Shown piece after piece: positions 1 through 8,766 of a stretch of DNA of 40,152 bases. Below the pieces are notes generated by a model. It had not been told where the DNA came from. It did no database searches and saw only the letters and a list, made by a program, of their open reading frames with translations. Position 1 is the first letter of the stretch, and each line of letters opens with the position of its first letter. The DNA comes from Sabulitectum sp964571965. Its GTDB lineage: Bacteria > Fermentibacterota > Fermentibacteria > Fermentibacterales > JCC-6. The DNA is taken from contig CAZNFQ010000009.1 in the NCBI GenBank assembly GCA_964571965.1, positions 1-40,152 on the forward strand, written 5' to 3'. A program made the translations under genes and the position numbers.

Positions 1-407
1 TGGGAATGAACTGCACCATCCTTGCCCCTGAAAGCCTTCAGCCCGAGCAGGAGCTTGTGGACATGGTCCTGGGTCTTGCCGAGGAGAGCGGTTCGGAGAT
101 CAGGATAACCGATAACGTCCAGGAAGCCGTATCCGGCGCAGATGTGATCTACACCGACGTCTGGGCATCCATGGGCGAGGAAGACAAGGCAGCGGAGAGA
201 ATAGCACTTCTTAAACCCTACCAGGTGAACGAAGAGCTTATGGCGGCGACGGGCAACCCGGACTGCCTCTTCATGCACTGCCTTCCTGCGGTAAAGGGCA
301 ACGAAGTTACCTTCGAGGTCATCGAGGGTCCCCAGTCCGTTGTATGGGACGAGGCAGAGAACCGGAAGCACACCATCAAGGCCCTGATGGTTGCAACCGT
401 CTGCTAG
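1..407 (+). CDS. argF: Ornithine carbamoyltransferase, C-terminal part (5' end outside window)
   Basis: This is the C-terminal ~135 residues of an aspartate/ornithine carbamoyltransferase family protein, which condenses ornithine with carbamoyl phosphate in arginine synthesis. The frame is open through the window edge (codon phase at base 3), so the visible ATG at base 6 is internal. The key motif is MHCLPA with the HCLP ornithine-binding loop, preceded by ADVIYTDVWASMG, where ornithine enzymes carry the DVW-S-MG signature. The C-terminus (VWDEAENRKHTIKALM) is typical of OTCases. The gene ends with TAG and is followed 20 bases later by a strong terminator. Family assignment is firm. Catabolic and anabolic paralogues cannot be told apart from this fragment. 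Confidence 0.93.
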   Translation, partial: GMNCTILAPESLQPEQELVDMVLGLAEESGSEIRITDNVQEAVSGADVIYTDVWASMGEEDKAAERIALLKPYQVNEELMAATGNPDCLFMHCLPAVKGNEVTFEVIEGPQSVVWDEAENRKHTIKALMVATVC

Positions 408-427
408 CTGAGCTCTTGATTGAATGG

Positions 428-455
428 GCGCCCGGGGTAATTCCCGGGCGCTTTT
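428..455 (+). terminator. Intrinsic terminator between convergent argF and rsgA
   Basis: A 9-bp perfect GC stem (GCGCCCGGG at 428-436 with CCCGGGCGC at 443-451) with a 6-base loop is followed by TTTT and a further T-rich stretch. It lies directly after argF. The T-tract runs into the stop codon of the convergent rsgA gene. Confidence 0.85.
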
Positions 456-1390
456 CAGTTTTCTTCGTGGAGGAGCTTAAGGTAGGACTGGTATCTTCCC
501 CGGTCTATGATTCCATTTTCCACGGCCTGTCTTACTGCGCATTCAGGTTCGGTTTCATGCAGACAGTCTCTGAACCTGCACTGGGGCAGATCCAGGAATT
601 CACGGAAACAGAAACGCAGCTCAGGGGTGGGGATATGATCGACGGAGAAGGCTCTGAGGCCCGGGGTGTCCATAAGGAATGTTTCTTCTTCCAGGCGGAT
701 GAGCCTTGCGGAAACCGTTGTGTGCCGGCCCTTGGTGGTTTTTACGTTGACCGCTCCCACCTTCAGTTCGATGTGAGGGTTGACTGCCTTGATCAGGGAT
801 GTTTTTCCCGCTGCTGAGATCCCCGCCAGAACCACTGTTTTGCCGTGGATGGCGTTTCTGAACTCATCTATTCCCGCACCGGTTTTAGAACTTGTTTCGA
901 TGACCTTGTACCCGGCGGTTTCCTGGTAGACCCTTCTTAGTTCCTCAGGGTCGGCGGCGTCATTTTGTCCTTTAAGATCAACCTTGTTGAAAACGATGGC
1001 GGCCTTGAGTCTGCTCCATTCGGCAGAGGCCAGGGCCCGGTCGATGAAACCTCTTCTAAGTGGAGGGCTCGCAATGGAAGCCACCACCATTACCAGGTCG
1101 ATGTTCGCTGCCAGTGTCTGCATCTTTCCCAGGGGTGAGGTTCTCTCAAGGGTTCCCTTTCGCTTCAGAACTTCCTCCACATACCAGGCGCCCCGGTCCT
1201 TTTTGACCTTTACGCTGTCGCCGCAGACAGGGTTGCCCGTAACCCTGAATACGTTGCTGGAGACCCTGGCTTTTTCAGTTGAGCCGTCTTTGAACAGAAG
1301 GGTTACCCCACGCCTTCCGGCGGAGGCTATTCTTGCAATGCTGTCAGTTTTCCCCGTAATGAACCACCTCGATGAGTTTGATGTTTTCAA
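455..1390 (-). CDS. rsgA: Ribosome small-subunit-dependent GTPase RsgA (YjeQ/EngC)
   Basis: RsgA is a circularly permuted GTPase that checks late 30S subunit maturation. The permuted order is visible in the 311 residues: an N-terminal OB-fold region, then G4 NKVD (135-138), the P-loop GISAAGKTS (190-198), the switch region GRHTT (221-225) and G3 DTPG (241-244). The C-terminal zinc knuckle has Cys271, Cys276, His278 and Cys284. The P-loop is unusual in having Ala-Ala where family members usually have Gly-Val. The start is a TTG that lies 47 bases inside the end of the upstream membrane-protein gene. There is no nearby ATG, so the exact start is uncertain. It is the last gene of a minus-strand run that begins near 7614, and it stops against the shared terminator. 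Confidence 0.93.
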   Translation of the reverse strand: MKTSNSSRWFITGKTDSIARIASAGRRGVTLLFKDGSTEKARVSSNVFRVTGNPVCGDSVKVKKDRGAWYVEEVLKRKGTLERTSPLGKMQTLAANIDLVMVVASIASPPLRRGFIDRALASAEWSRLKAAIVFNKVDLKGQNDAADPEELRRVYQETAGYKVIETSSKTGAGIDEFRNAIHGKTVVLAGISAAGKTSLIKAVNPHIELKVGAVNVKTTKGRHTTVSARLIRLEEETFLMDTPGLRAFSVDHIPTPELRFCFREFLDLPQCRFRDCLHETEPECAVRQAVENGIIDRGRYQSYLKLLHEEN

Positions 1391-2618
1391 GCCACTCTTC
1401 GGTATGCTTCGGGAAATATATACCTTCGGGCAGTATAATGATTTCCGAAACTCCGAATTCCCTCAGACTGGCTTCTTCAGCATTTTCCCATGCCGCCCTG
1501 TCAGTTGAGACGAAAATACCTCTGGGATCGTATATGCCGTTTGCCAGAGCCATGCCCGGTATGAGCAGCTCGTTTACGGCGGAAGCCCCTGTTTCAGGCA
1601 GCGCCACACTACTGTAGAAATCCCTTACCCTGACATATTCGCCAATTTCAGGGTATGTGGATATCCACTGGAATGACGGGAAGACAATTACCGCCGCTGT
1701 GATCAGCTTCAGTCTCCTGTCCTTGAAAAGCCTTCCCATCTCCATGAAGATGAAGGGAACCGCAAGCAGGAAAAGCTGATCTATGTAGCGGGGGAGAACC
1801 AGAGAACCGAAAGCCAGGGAGATGATGAGAAGTGCGAAGTTCACGGTAAATGGCGTCCTGAACTGCCATTCTCTGAAATTGCCGTAGAAGATCGCAGCCC
1901 CGGGGGCACCCAGGATAAGTACGGACCTCAGAAGGGCCCAGGGGAGGAACGTGATGGGGTTAGGTGTGGGGTAATCCATTGACGCAACAGAGTATTTCAC
2001 CTCTGCGGAAGCCCAGAAGAAAGATCCTGCACAGGTTTTGTGAAAGAGAAGCCATACTGCTGCGGCGGCCATAAGGATCAGCATTCTCTTCCAGTTTTTA
2101 TCCCGAAGGCAGCTCCAGCCTCCGTAGATGAACCCTTCCGGTCTTGCCAGAGCTGCGATGATGGTTCCCGCGGTCCTTCCCCCGGCTGTGTAAAGAAGGA
2201 AAACGGCCCCCATGAGAGGTATGGCGGAATTGCCCCTTATGGCCAGAAAGATGAACGCCGGGTTGAGACCCAGGTAAACAGCCGCTGCTTCCCCTTTGCC
2301 GCCCTTTCCAGCCGCGTGGTAGGCTGCTGCAAGAACAAGGGCTGCGGTTAAGAGGGTCAGAAATGCCCTGTAAAGGGTTCCCGCCGGTATTCTCGTAATG
2401 CCGATGGCAAGTTCCAGGGGTTTGGGCACGGTGTTAGGGTAGTATTGCCGCCAGTCGTCTGTAACTCCGTTATGGGAGATAGTTAAAGAACCTGTACTCA
2501 CAAGTTGTCTGGCCCACATATCGTGGGCATTCCTGTCGGGGTCGGGAAGGTCTCCGCCGAGAAGAAGCAGAACTGCGGCCAGGGGAAGTATTGCAAGTAA
2601 AGCTGTGCTCAGTTTCAG
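1344..2618 (-). CDS. Polytopic membrane protein, GT-C (glycosyltransferase 39-like) type
   Basis: The product is a ~424-residue hydrophobic protein with about eight to ten membrane segments. After the first helix comes an acidic extracytoplasmic loop (DLPDPDRNAHDMWARQL), which resembles the Asp-containing first loop of GT-C enzymes that use lipid-linked sugars. A soluble C-terminal portion follows the last helix. The first ATG (base 2519) would remove the first membrane helix and this loop. The preferred start is CTG at 2618-2616, which overlaps the TGA of the ftsB-like gene as CTGA and has GGAG eight bases upstream. In-frame translation from there gives a clean signal-anchor (KLSTALLAILPLAAVLLLL). 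Sugar and acceptor are unknown, and the GT-C call is by fold pattern only. Confidence 0.6.
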   Translation of the reverse strand: MKLSTALLAILPLAAVLLLLGGDLPDPDRNAHDMWARQLVSTGSLTISHNGVTDDWRQYYPNTVPKPLELAIGITRIPAGTLYRAFLTLLTAALVLAAAYHAAGKGGKGEAAAVYLGLNPAFIFLAIRGNSAIPLMGAVFLLYTAGGRTAGTIIAALARPEGFIYGGWSCLRDKNWKRMLILMAAAAVWLLFHKTCAGSFFWASAEVKYSVASMDYPTPNPITFLPWALLRSVLILGAPGAAIFYGNFREWQFRTPFTVNFALLIISLAFGSLVLPRYIDQLFLLAVPFIFMEMGRLFKDRRLKLITAAVIVFPSFQWISTYPEIGEYVRVRDFYSSVALPETGASAVNELLIPGMALANGIYDPRGIFVSTDRAAWENAEEASLREFGVSEIIILPEGIYFPKHTEEWLENIKLIEVVHYGEN

Positions 2619-2932
2619 TTTGCAGGCTCCGTGAGTCTAATGATAAATTCATCGGGACGGCCCCAGCCCAGAACTTCCCTTACCCTTTTCTCCATATACA
2701 GGGAGTCGTTCTGAAGCAGATCGATCACACTGTTCAGAGAATCTATCTCTCTGGTCAGAGAATCGTTGGCAGCCTGTACGGCATCTATCTGCCTCTCCAT
2801 GTCGGTGATTGCCATGAAGCCGTTTCTGTTGAACAGAAGTATGGCACCTGCTATGAGGAAGGCGGCGGTTACGAGGAGAGTGGTGAAGAGTCTTGCTCTT
2901 CTTGTTTCTTCAAGCCGCCTTTCCCCGTACAT
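2615..2932 (-). CDS. FtsB/DivIC-like septum formation initiator
   Basis: A 105-residue bitopic protein: a basic cytoplasmic N-terminus, one membrane helix (about residues 16-34), then a coiled coil with heptad-like spacing (MERQIDAVQAANDSLTREID) and a short C-terminal segment with the REVLGWGRPDEFII pattern typical of FtsB/DivIC. Members of this family bridge early and late divisome proteins in the periplasm. It follows enolase by four bases. The eno-ftsB order is widely conserved in bacteria and supports the call. The GAGGATG ribosome-binding sequence lies inside the enolase stop region. Its own stop overlaps the CTG start proposed for the next gene. Confidence 0.8.
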   Translation of the reverse strand: MYGERRLEETRRARLFTTLLVTAAFLIAGAILLFNRNGFMAITDMERQIDAVQAANDSLTREIDSLNSVIDLLQNDSLYMEKRVREVLGWGRPDEFIIRLTEPAN

Positions 2933-2936
2933 CAGA

Positions 2937-4214
2937 TCATCCTCTGACTATGCTCATTCCGGCATACTCAGCTGTTCCCTCCAGAGCCTCTTCGATACGC
3001 AGGAGCTGGTTGTACTTGGCGGTGCGGTCGGTTCTGCAGGCAGATCCTGTTTTAATAAGACCGGTGTTCCTTGCCACAGCCAGGTCTGCTATGAACGTGT
3101 CCTCGGTTTCACCGCTTCTGTGGCTTATTACAGCCGCCATACCGTTCCTGTGGGCGGTATCTATTGCCATGAGGGTTTCGGAAACGGTTCCTATCTGATT
3201 CAGCTTGATGAGGATCGCGTTGGCTGCTTTCATTTCGATGCCCTTATTGAGCCTGTCCACGTTGGTTACGAAAAGGTCGTCTCCCACAATGTGTATACGG
3301 TTTCCCAGCCTTTCGGTCATGAGCTGCCAGCCTTCCCAGTCGTCCTGAGCATGGCCGTCTTCAATGCTGATTATGGGGAAGGTGTTCACCAGTCTTTCCC
3401 AGTAGTCAACCATTTGTGCCGAGTCGAAACCTGCTGGATCTTCCCCGTGCATGTAATAGCGACCCTGCCGGTAGAATTCGCTGGATGCAGGATCAAGGGC
3501 GATGAAAACATCCTCTCCGGGGGTGTATCCGGCTGCCTTTATGGTTTCAACTATGAATTCCAGAGCTTTTGTGTTGTCCGGCAGATCAGGGGCAAGGCCG
3601 CCTTCATCTCCTACGCTGGTGGACATCCCTGCCGCTTTTGCTCTCTTTTTCAGGGTCTGGAAGATTTCAGCACCTGCCTGAAGAGCTCTGCGGAATGTGT
3701 CGAAACCAGCGGGAACAACCATGAACTCCTGAAGGTCGATGGGGTTTGAAGCGTGCTGTCCTCCGTTGATGATGTTCATCATGGGTACCGGAAGAATTCT
3801 GGCGGAAGGACCGCCGAGATAGCTGTAAAGCGGGACCATCAGGCTGTCAGCAGATGCCCGGGCGCAGGCCATGGAAACCGCCAGAATGGCGTTGGCTCCC
3901 AGTTGGCTTTTGTTGTGGGTGCCGTCCAGTTCAATCATGAGCCTGTCTATCTCGAACTGGCACGATGCCTCTTTGCCCAGGAGAGCCGGAGCTATTTTCG
4001 TGTGGATGTTGTTAACGGCGTTCTGAACGGATTTCCCCAGGAATGCCTTTCCCCCGTCACGAAGCTCAACTGCTTCATGGTCTCCGGTGGATGCGCCGCT
4101 GGGAACCGCGGCTCTTCCAAAACTGCCGTCATCCAGGGCCACATCAGCCTCTATGGTGGGGTTGCCCCTGGAATCGATTATCTGTCGTCCTCTGATATCG
4201 ATAATTTCTGCCAT
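2937..4214 (-). CDS. eno: Enolase (phosphopyruvate hydratase)
   Basis: Enolase interconverts 2-phosphoglycerate and phosphoenolpyruvate in glycolysis. The protein is full length (425 residues), beginning MAEIIDIRGRQIIDSRGNPT with the SGASTG loop at 40-44. Catalytic and metal residues are visible: Glu204 in GDEGG, Asp241 in ALDPASSEFY, Glu285 in SIEDG, Asp312 in GDDLFVTN, Lys337 in LIKLNQIGT, and the SHRSGETED substrate loop at 364-372. The start has a strong AAGGAGAAG ribosome-binding site. A 51-base gap separates it from the upstream HD-GYP gene and could carry its own weak promoter. Everything is as expected for the family. Confidence 0.98.
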   Translation of the reverse strand: MAEIIDIRGRQIIDSRGNPTIEADVALDDGSFGRAAVPSGASTGDHEAVELRDGGKAFLGKSVQNAVNNIHTKIAPALLGKEASCQFEIDRLMIELDGTHNKSQLGANAILAVSMACARASADSLMVPLYSYLGGPSARILPVPMMNIINGGQHASNPIDLQEFMVVPAGFDTFRRALQAGAEIFQTLKKRAKAAGMSTSVGDEGGLAPDLPDNTKALEFIVETIKAAGYTPGEDVFIALDPASSEFYRQGRYYMHGEDPAGFDSAQMVDYWERLVNTFPIISIEDGHAQDDWEGWQLMTERLGNRIHIVGDDLFVTNVDRLNKGIEMKAANAILIKLNQIGTVSETLMAIDTAHRNGMAAVISHRSGETEDTFIADLAVARNTGLIKTGSACRTDRTAKYNQLLRIEEALEGTAEYAGMSIVRG

Positions 4215-4265
4215 TTTCTTCTCCTTGCAGTATATGATTTCCAGCTTGAAATATAGTTGGAATTA

Positions 4266-6254
4266 TCAGCTGAGAACGGGATGTTCCTCTTCCAGCCCGG
4301 AACCGTATGCCCGTAGAATGTCCTGATGGGGTCTTGCCTTGATTATCTCTATGAATGCCCTTGAAAGGTTCGGATCGAACTGTGTTCCGGATTGACCGTT
4401 GAGCTGTTCAAGGGCGAATTCCTCTCCGGGGGATTTCCTGTAAACCCTGTTGCTGGTCATGGCATCGAAGGCGTCGGCAACGGTGAGGATTCTGGCCGCC
4501 ATGGGTATGCTTCTGCCGGAAAGACCATCTGGATAACCTTTGCCGTCATATCGTTCATGATGATGGCGTATTGCAGGCAGAAGGTTTTTGAAGGCTTTCA
4601 TGGGCTGAAGGATGCTGCAGCCCTTAGCCGGGTGGGTTTTGATGATATCGTATTCCTCGCTGGTGAGTTTGCCAGGCTTGTTCAGTATATCCTCGGGGAT
4701 TCCTATTTTGCCTATGTCATGGAGCAGGGCGGCGTTCCAGAGGTCGTTTCTTTCTTCGCCGGAAAGACCGAGTCTGTCCGCCAGGGCAAGGGTGTATGCG
4801 GTAACATTCCTGGAATGGAAATGGGTGTATTTGTCCTTGGCGTCCACGGTTTGTGCAAGGGTTGTTATCGTTTCCAGATAGTTGCTCTGGTTCTCTCTGT
4901 GCTGCAGTGAGTTGCACAATGCTGAAGTGGCATGACGCAGAAGAATGGGAATGAACCTGCTGGAAGGAAGAAGCTGGCGTCTTCCATGCCATGAGCCCAT
5001 AAGCATCCAGCCGTGTATCTTGCCGTAGTCATCAAGTTTCGTAATGGTGAATTCGGGAGAGTTCTCGAAGGTCTTGATCTTGTCGCCCACGAACGTTTCT
5101 GAGCGTACGCCTATCATCATCTCGGATGCCTGTTTTTTGCCGAGATTCTTTTCCAGCTGCCTCTCCATGGCGGCAAAAACCCTTTCGCCGGGAATGGCTT
5201 CGTTGCTCAGTACATATCTGTATGGATTGCCGTTTTCAATGGCTATGAAGAGCCCGATAAGGTCGAAGGGAATGAAATCCCTGAGGCCCCTGGCGATTGT
5301 GGATACCGATGAGGCTATTTCCAGGGAAGATGAGAAACCGCTGGTGACCAGATTGATCTTCTGCAGTTCTTTATTGTTCTGCAGAAGTTCATCGGTCATG
5401 CTCAGGTTCTTCAGCTGATTTCCCAGCTGGGCGGCGTAAAGGGCGAGGAGTTTCAGGTCCCTGGTTTTGAACCTGTCGCGTTTTCCGCTTCTTCCTGCAA
5501 TGATGATCCCAAGGTTCTCTTCGTCTGTGGGGATAACGGTACCCATGAAAGAAGCGCTTGTTCCGGACATGTCGGTGTTCTTCGAATCACTTGGGTCGAG
5601 AAGCACCTCGCCGCCTGACTGCATGGTTCTGCTTGCCAGGAAGTACCACGTTACTTCATCGGCGAAATCACCTTTGCCATGGTCTACGGCTTTTTCCAGC
5701 ATGGTGCCGCTTTTGTCGTCTTTGAGATAGATCCTCAGGGAATCAGCGCCGAAGCTTTCAGCTGTTTTTGAACCGAACAGCTTGAGGGATTCCAGTCTGT
5801 GGTCCTTATTAATGCGGTTCGCAACGGTAAGTTCATGAAGTATTTTGAGTTCCGTGTAAGTGATGTCGGAAAAATTAGCCCGCTGCTCGTTTTCCGCCCT
5901 CTTCACTGCCTCCATTATCTCGGCACTTGTGAAGGGTTTGGTTATGAAGTCGTATGCACCCTGTCTTATCGCTTCCTTTGCAAGATCCACCGATGCGTGG
6001 CCGGTGAAAAGAATAACGAAAGTGTCCGGGTTTATGTCTCTGATGGAGCCCATGAGTTCCAGGCCGTTAGTGTCCGGAAGGAGAATGTCGCAAAGCACGA
6101 TCGGGTAGGATTTTTTGCTGAAGAGCTCGGAAACGTCATTTCCTGAACCTGCGGAATCTGACGAGTAGCCGTTCTTTTTGAGGGTTTCAGTGACGATCTC
6201 GCATATCACGGGATCATCATCTATTACCAGGACCCTGGGATGTGTGGTTTCCAC
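4266..6254 (-). CDS. Response regulator: REC - two GAF-like regions - HD-GYP phosphodiesterase
   Basis: This 662-residue regulator begins with an intact receiver domain (acidic Asp12-14, phosphoacceptor Asp56, Thr84, Lys106). Two GAF-like sensory regions follow at roughly 135-285 and 300-455, joined by a coiled-coil-prone linker. A complete HD-GYP domain comes next, with His512-Asp513 in LLHDIGKIGIP and the HHE-DG-GYP motif at 565-575. Domains with this full signature normally hydrolyse cyclic di-GMP, so phosphorylation plus a bound small ligand probably controls c-di-GMP level. The start is GTG, four bases after the stop of the sigma-54 regulator gene, with GGAAGG upstream. The two genes probably form a signalling pair, although no histidine kinase is present here. 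Confidence 0.92.
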   Translation of the reverse strand: METTHPRVLVIDDDPVICEIVTETLKKNGYSSDSAGSGNDVSELFSKKSYPIVLCDILLPDTNGLELMGSIRDINPDTFVILFTGHASVDLAKEAIRQGAYDFITKPFTSAEIMEAVKRAENEQRANFSDITYTELKILHELTVANRINKDHRLESLKLFGSKTAESFGADSLRIYLKDDKSGTMLEKAVDHGKGDFADEVTWYFLASRTMQSGGEVLLDPSDSKNTDMSGTSASFMGTVIPTDEENLGIIIAGRSGKRDRFKTRDLKLLALYAAQLGNQLKNLSMTDELLQNNKELQKINLVTSGFSSSLEIASSVSTIARGLRDFIPFDLIGLFIAIENGNPYRYVLSNEAIPGERVFAAMERQLEKNLGKKQASEMMIGVRSETFVGDKIKTFENSPEFTITKLDDYGKIHGWMLMGSWHGRRQLLPSSRFIPILLRHATSALCNSLQHRENQSNYLETITTLAQTVDAKDKYTHFHSRNVTAYTLALADRLGLSGEERNDLWNAALLHDIGKIGIPEDILNKPGKLTSEEYDIIKTHPAKGCSILQPMKAFKNLLPAIRHHHERYDGKGYPDGLSGRSIPMAARILTVADAFDAMTSNRVYRKSPGEEFALEQLNGQSGTQFDPNLSRAFIEIIKARPHQDILRAYGSGLEEEHPVLS

Positions 6255-6258
6255 CTAT

Positions 6259-7614
6259 TTATCCTTCCTGCCCCTGGTCGATTCCCAGTCTTTTCATTCT
6301 GGCCAGAAGAGTTGTTCTTTTAAGCCCCAGCATACGAGCCGCTCCGGATTTCACACCATTGCATGAATCTAGAGCTTTTTGAATATAGTGACGCTCCACT
6401 GCATCAACAATCTTGTCCAGGCTGAGTCCCTCGGTATTCTCGCTTGAGGTGTCAGAACCTTCTGCCCACCCCCCTATCCATGAGGGAAGATGCTCTCTTG
6501 TGATTTCCCCGCTGCCGGCAAGAACCACAGCACGTTCCATTACGTTCTCCAGCTCTCTGACGTTCCCGGGCCAGGAATAGGTAAGAAGCGCAGTTACGGA
6601 TTCATTGGAAAGGGTGTTTCCTGCAAAGGGCCCCTTCAGCCTTCTGAGAAAGTGTTCCGCCAGGGGAATGATATCTGAGGAACGTTCCCTGAGAGACGGT
6701 ATGCGTATCTCGAATACGTTAAGCCTGTAAAAGAGGTCCTGTCTGAAATTTCCGGCTTTGACTTCTTCCTTGATGTTGCTGTTGGTGGCGGAGATAAGCC
6801 TCACGTTCACCGGAACGGGTGATGTTGAACCCACAGGGGTTACTTCTCTTTCCTGCAGTGCCCTGAGCAGCTTGATCTGCATGGGCTGCCCCATGTTGCC
6901 AATTTCATCCATGAAGAGGGTGCCTCCCTCTGCGGCCTGAAAATGGCCAATGGTGGTGGAGTGGGCACCGGTATAGGAGCCTCTGGCATGACCGAACAGC
7001 TCGCTTTCCAGAAGGCCTTCGGGTATTCCTCCGGAGTTAACTGACACGAAGGGGCTGGTGGAACGGTTGCTCATCCTGTGCAGGGCCCTGGCGATCATTT
7101 CCTTGCCCGTCCCGCTTTCTCCTGTTAGAAGAACCGAGCTGTCCGTTGTACTTACCTTTTCCACAAGATCCATTACCCTCCGCATTCTTCTGCTTTCCAC
7201 CACCAGGGACTTGCCCGATGAGTGTCGCTGCAGCCTCTGCTTTTCTATTACGGTTCTTACTGCTGTGATCAGCCTGTCTGCAGAGAACGGTTTTGGTATG
7301 TAATCCATCGCTCCAAGGTCGATCGCTTCCCGGATGCCGTCTATGGAAGCAAAACCGGTGATCACAATGGCGGACATGTAAGGGTGTTTCTCTCTTGCTA
7401 TGCGCACTATCTCTATGCCGTCCCCATCCGGGAGTTTAACATCGGTGAGAAGAAGGTGGTATTCCTTAGTGCGCATTCTGGCCATTGCCTGCCTGCTGCT
7501 TGAAGCAGTATCGCAGACGAACCCGTTGGAATCAAGCACCTCGGTGACGAAGTTCAGCATTTCCGGTTCATCGTCTACAACGAGAACCCTGTATCCCCTC
7601 CTTGAAGCTTCCAT
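6259..7614 (-). CDS. Sigma-54-dependent response regulator (NtrC/AtoC type)
   Basis: A 451-residue three-domain activator. The receiver is intact (Asp14-15, Asp58, Thr86, Lys108). The AAA+ domain has Walker A GESGTGKE (165-172), a sigma-54 contact loop GSYTGA (212-217) that varies from the usual GAFTGA, and Walker B GTLFMDEIG (231-239). The C-terminal Fis-type helix-turn-helix covers about 405-447. It should open sigma-54 promoters when phosphorylated. The ATG has no ribosome-binding sequence. A TTGACA-N17-GATACT promoter upstream would place the transcript start at or next to the ATG. It heads the minus-strand run 7614-455. Confidence 0.95.
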   Translation of the reverse strand: MEASRRGYRVLVVDDEPEMLNFVTEVLDSNGFVCDTASSSRQAMARMRTKEYHLLLTDVKLPDGDGIEIVRIAREKHPYMSAIVITGFASIDGIREAIDLGAMDYIPKPFSADRLITAVRTVIEKQRLQRHSSGKSLVVESRRMRRVMDLVEKVSTTDSSVLLTGESGTGKEMIARALHRMSNRSTSPFVSVNSGGIPEGLLESELFGHARGSYTGAHSTTIGHFQAAEGGTLFMDEIGNMGQPMQIKLLRALQEREVTPVGSTSPVPVNVRLISATNSNIKEEVKAGNFRQDLFYRLNVFEIRIPSLRERSSDIIPLAEHFLRRLKGPFAGNTLSNESVTALLTYSWPGNVRELENVMERAVVLAGSGEITREHLPSWIGGWAEGSDTSSENTEGLSLDKIVDAVERHYIQKALDSCNGVKSGAARMLGLKRTTLLARMKRLGIDQGQEG

Positions 7615-7620
7615 GCGTAT

Positions 7621-7649
7621 AGTATCAGGAAGAAGTCAACCGGTGTCAA
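7621..7649 (-). promoter_or_regulatory. Predicted sigma-70-type promoter for the sigma-54 regulator gene
   Basis: On the minus strand a perfect -35 TTGACA (7649-7644) is followed after 17 bases by GATACT (7626-7621, four of six matches to TATAAT). The expected start point is near 7614, which is the A of the ATG, so the transcript may be leaderless. Confidence 0.5.
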
Positions 7650-7667
7650 TATGCTGACGGAGGCCAA

Positions 7668-8765
7668 ATGGAGCGCTGGCAATATTTTGTCGCAACATTG
7701 TTCGTTCTGGGTTGTTCAAACAGGCCTGCTCCGGACGACAGCTATTTTATATCCATAGATGACTATAACAGAGTATCGGTGGACACCGTTGCCAGCCAGA
7801 TTATCCTGCCTGATTCCACACTTGAGGTTTTCCCTGATTCCTCTTTCACCGCGGACAGCATTATCTCAGATACTCTTGCTGTTGAAGCGGATTCCCTGGA
7901 ACCGGTGCCGGACAGTCTGGCTATGCCTGAAGACTCTCTTCCCCCTGATACACTTCAGGTCCCGGAAGAAATTGATTCATGGCAGGTTGCCCGTCTGGAA
8001 ATCAGGGGTTCCCTTTATCAGACTCTGGGTTCGCTTGCCGATGTTGATCCCGATATACTTGGAGCCCATTGCGTAAGGTATCTAGTCTGGGAGATGAATC
8101 CCTGGAACGGATTCATCGCCGGTGATTCCCTGATAATTCTTTACGACACTACCCCCGCTGAGAGAGAGAACATGGTGATGGCATTCCGTTACATTCCCGT
8201 ATGCGGGTCTGCGAATCACTCCTTTTCCGGTTTTGTCTATAAAAGAACAGGTGATAACTGGCCTTCGGTCTGGAAACCTGACGGAACGGAACTTGTGAAG
8301 CTTCTTGACAGACTTCCCCTCAGAACGTTCGAAGAGATCACGAGTGTCTACGGTGAACCAAGGGGCAACCACAGCCATGCCGGGATCGATTTCAAAGCAC
8401 CGGAGGGAACCCCGGTCTTTTCCGTAACCGGGGGTATCGTTGCAAGAACCGACTGGAACACTCAATACAACGGGAGATGTGTAGAGATAGATTTTGGAGG
8501 TTATTCCGAAATGTTCCTTCATCTGAGTGAGATCGACGATTCAATTCTGCCCGGAGTCGCAGTCCAACCCGGTGACCCGGTGGGAACGGTGGGCAACACA
8601 GGCATTTCATCCGCACCCCATCTTCATTATCAGATAAATGATCCCGAGGGTTACTCCATAGACCCCTACCTGTACTTCAGCAGTCACAGACGCAGTCTGG
8701 GGGAAGCGGATATGGGATCCTTCAATGCACAGGTGGAAGCCTGTATGGCAAGGATGGGCAGCTGA
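7668..8765 (+). CDS. M23 (LytM) peptidase lipoprotein, catalytic residues intact
   Basis: The 365-residue product starts with a short hydrophobic segment ending in a lipobox (FVLGC, Cys16), so it is probably a lipoprotein. A low-complexity Asp/Ser/Pro-rich linker (about 25-105, repeated DSL units) follows. A middle region may be LysM-like. The C-terminal M23 domain keeps its zinc and catalytic residues: HSHAGIDF (His and Asp ligands) and APHLHY (HxH). Such enzymes cut peptide cross-links in peptidoglycan. The ATG has GGAGG just upstream. It starts the plus-strand run and is divergent from the sigma-54 regulator across only 53 bases. Whether it cuts peptidoglycan or another substrate is not visible. 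Confidence 0.88.
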   Translation: MERWQYFVATLFVLGCSNRPAPDDSYFISIDDYNRVSVDTVASQIILPDSTLEVFPDSSFTADSIISDTLAVEADSLEPVPDSLAMPEDSLPPDTLQVPEEIDSWQVARLEIRGSLYQTLGSLADVDPDILGAHCVRYLVWEMNPWNGFIAGDSLIILYDTTPAERENMVMAFRYIPVCGSANHSFSGFVYKRTGDNWPSVWKPDGTELVKLLDRLPLRTFEEITSVYGEPRGNHSHAGIDFKAPEGTPVFSVTGGIVARTDWNTQYNGRCVEIDFGGYSEMFLHLSEIDDSILPGVAVQPGDPVGTVGNTGISSAPHLHYQINDPEGYSIDPYLYFSSHRRSLGEADMGSFNAQVEACMARMGS

Positions 8766-8766
8766 C

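Noticed and set aside
2766..3749. 327-residue open frame on the plus strand
   Set aside because: It lies antisense to enolase, has no recognisable domains and lacks a ribosome-binding site. It is a by-product of codon bias.
7668..7700. sigma-54 promoter TGGCAATATTTTGTC near 7677
   Set aside because: It lies inside the M23 gene and has GT instead of GC in the -12 element.
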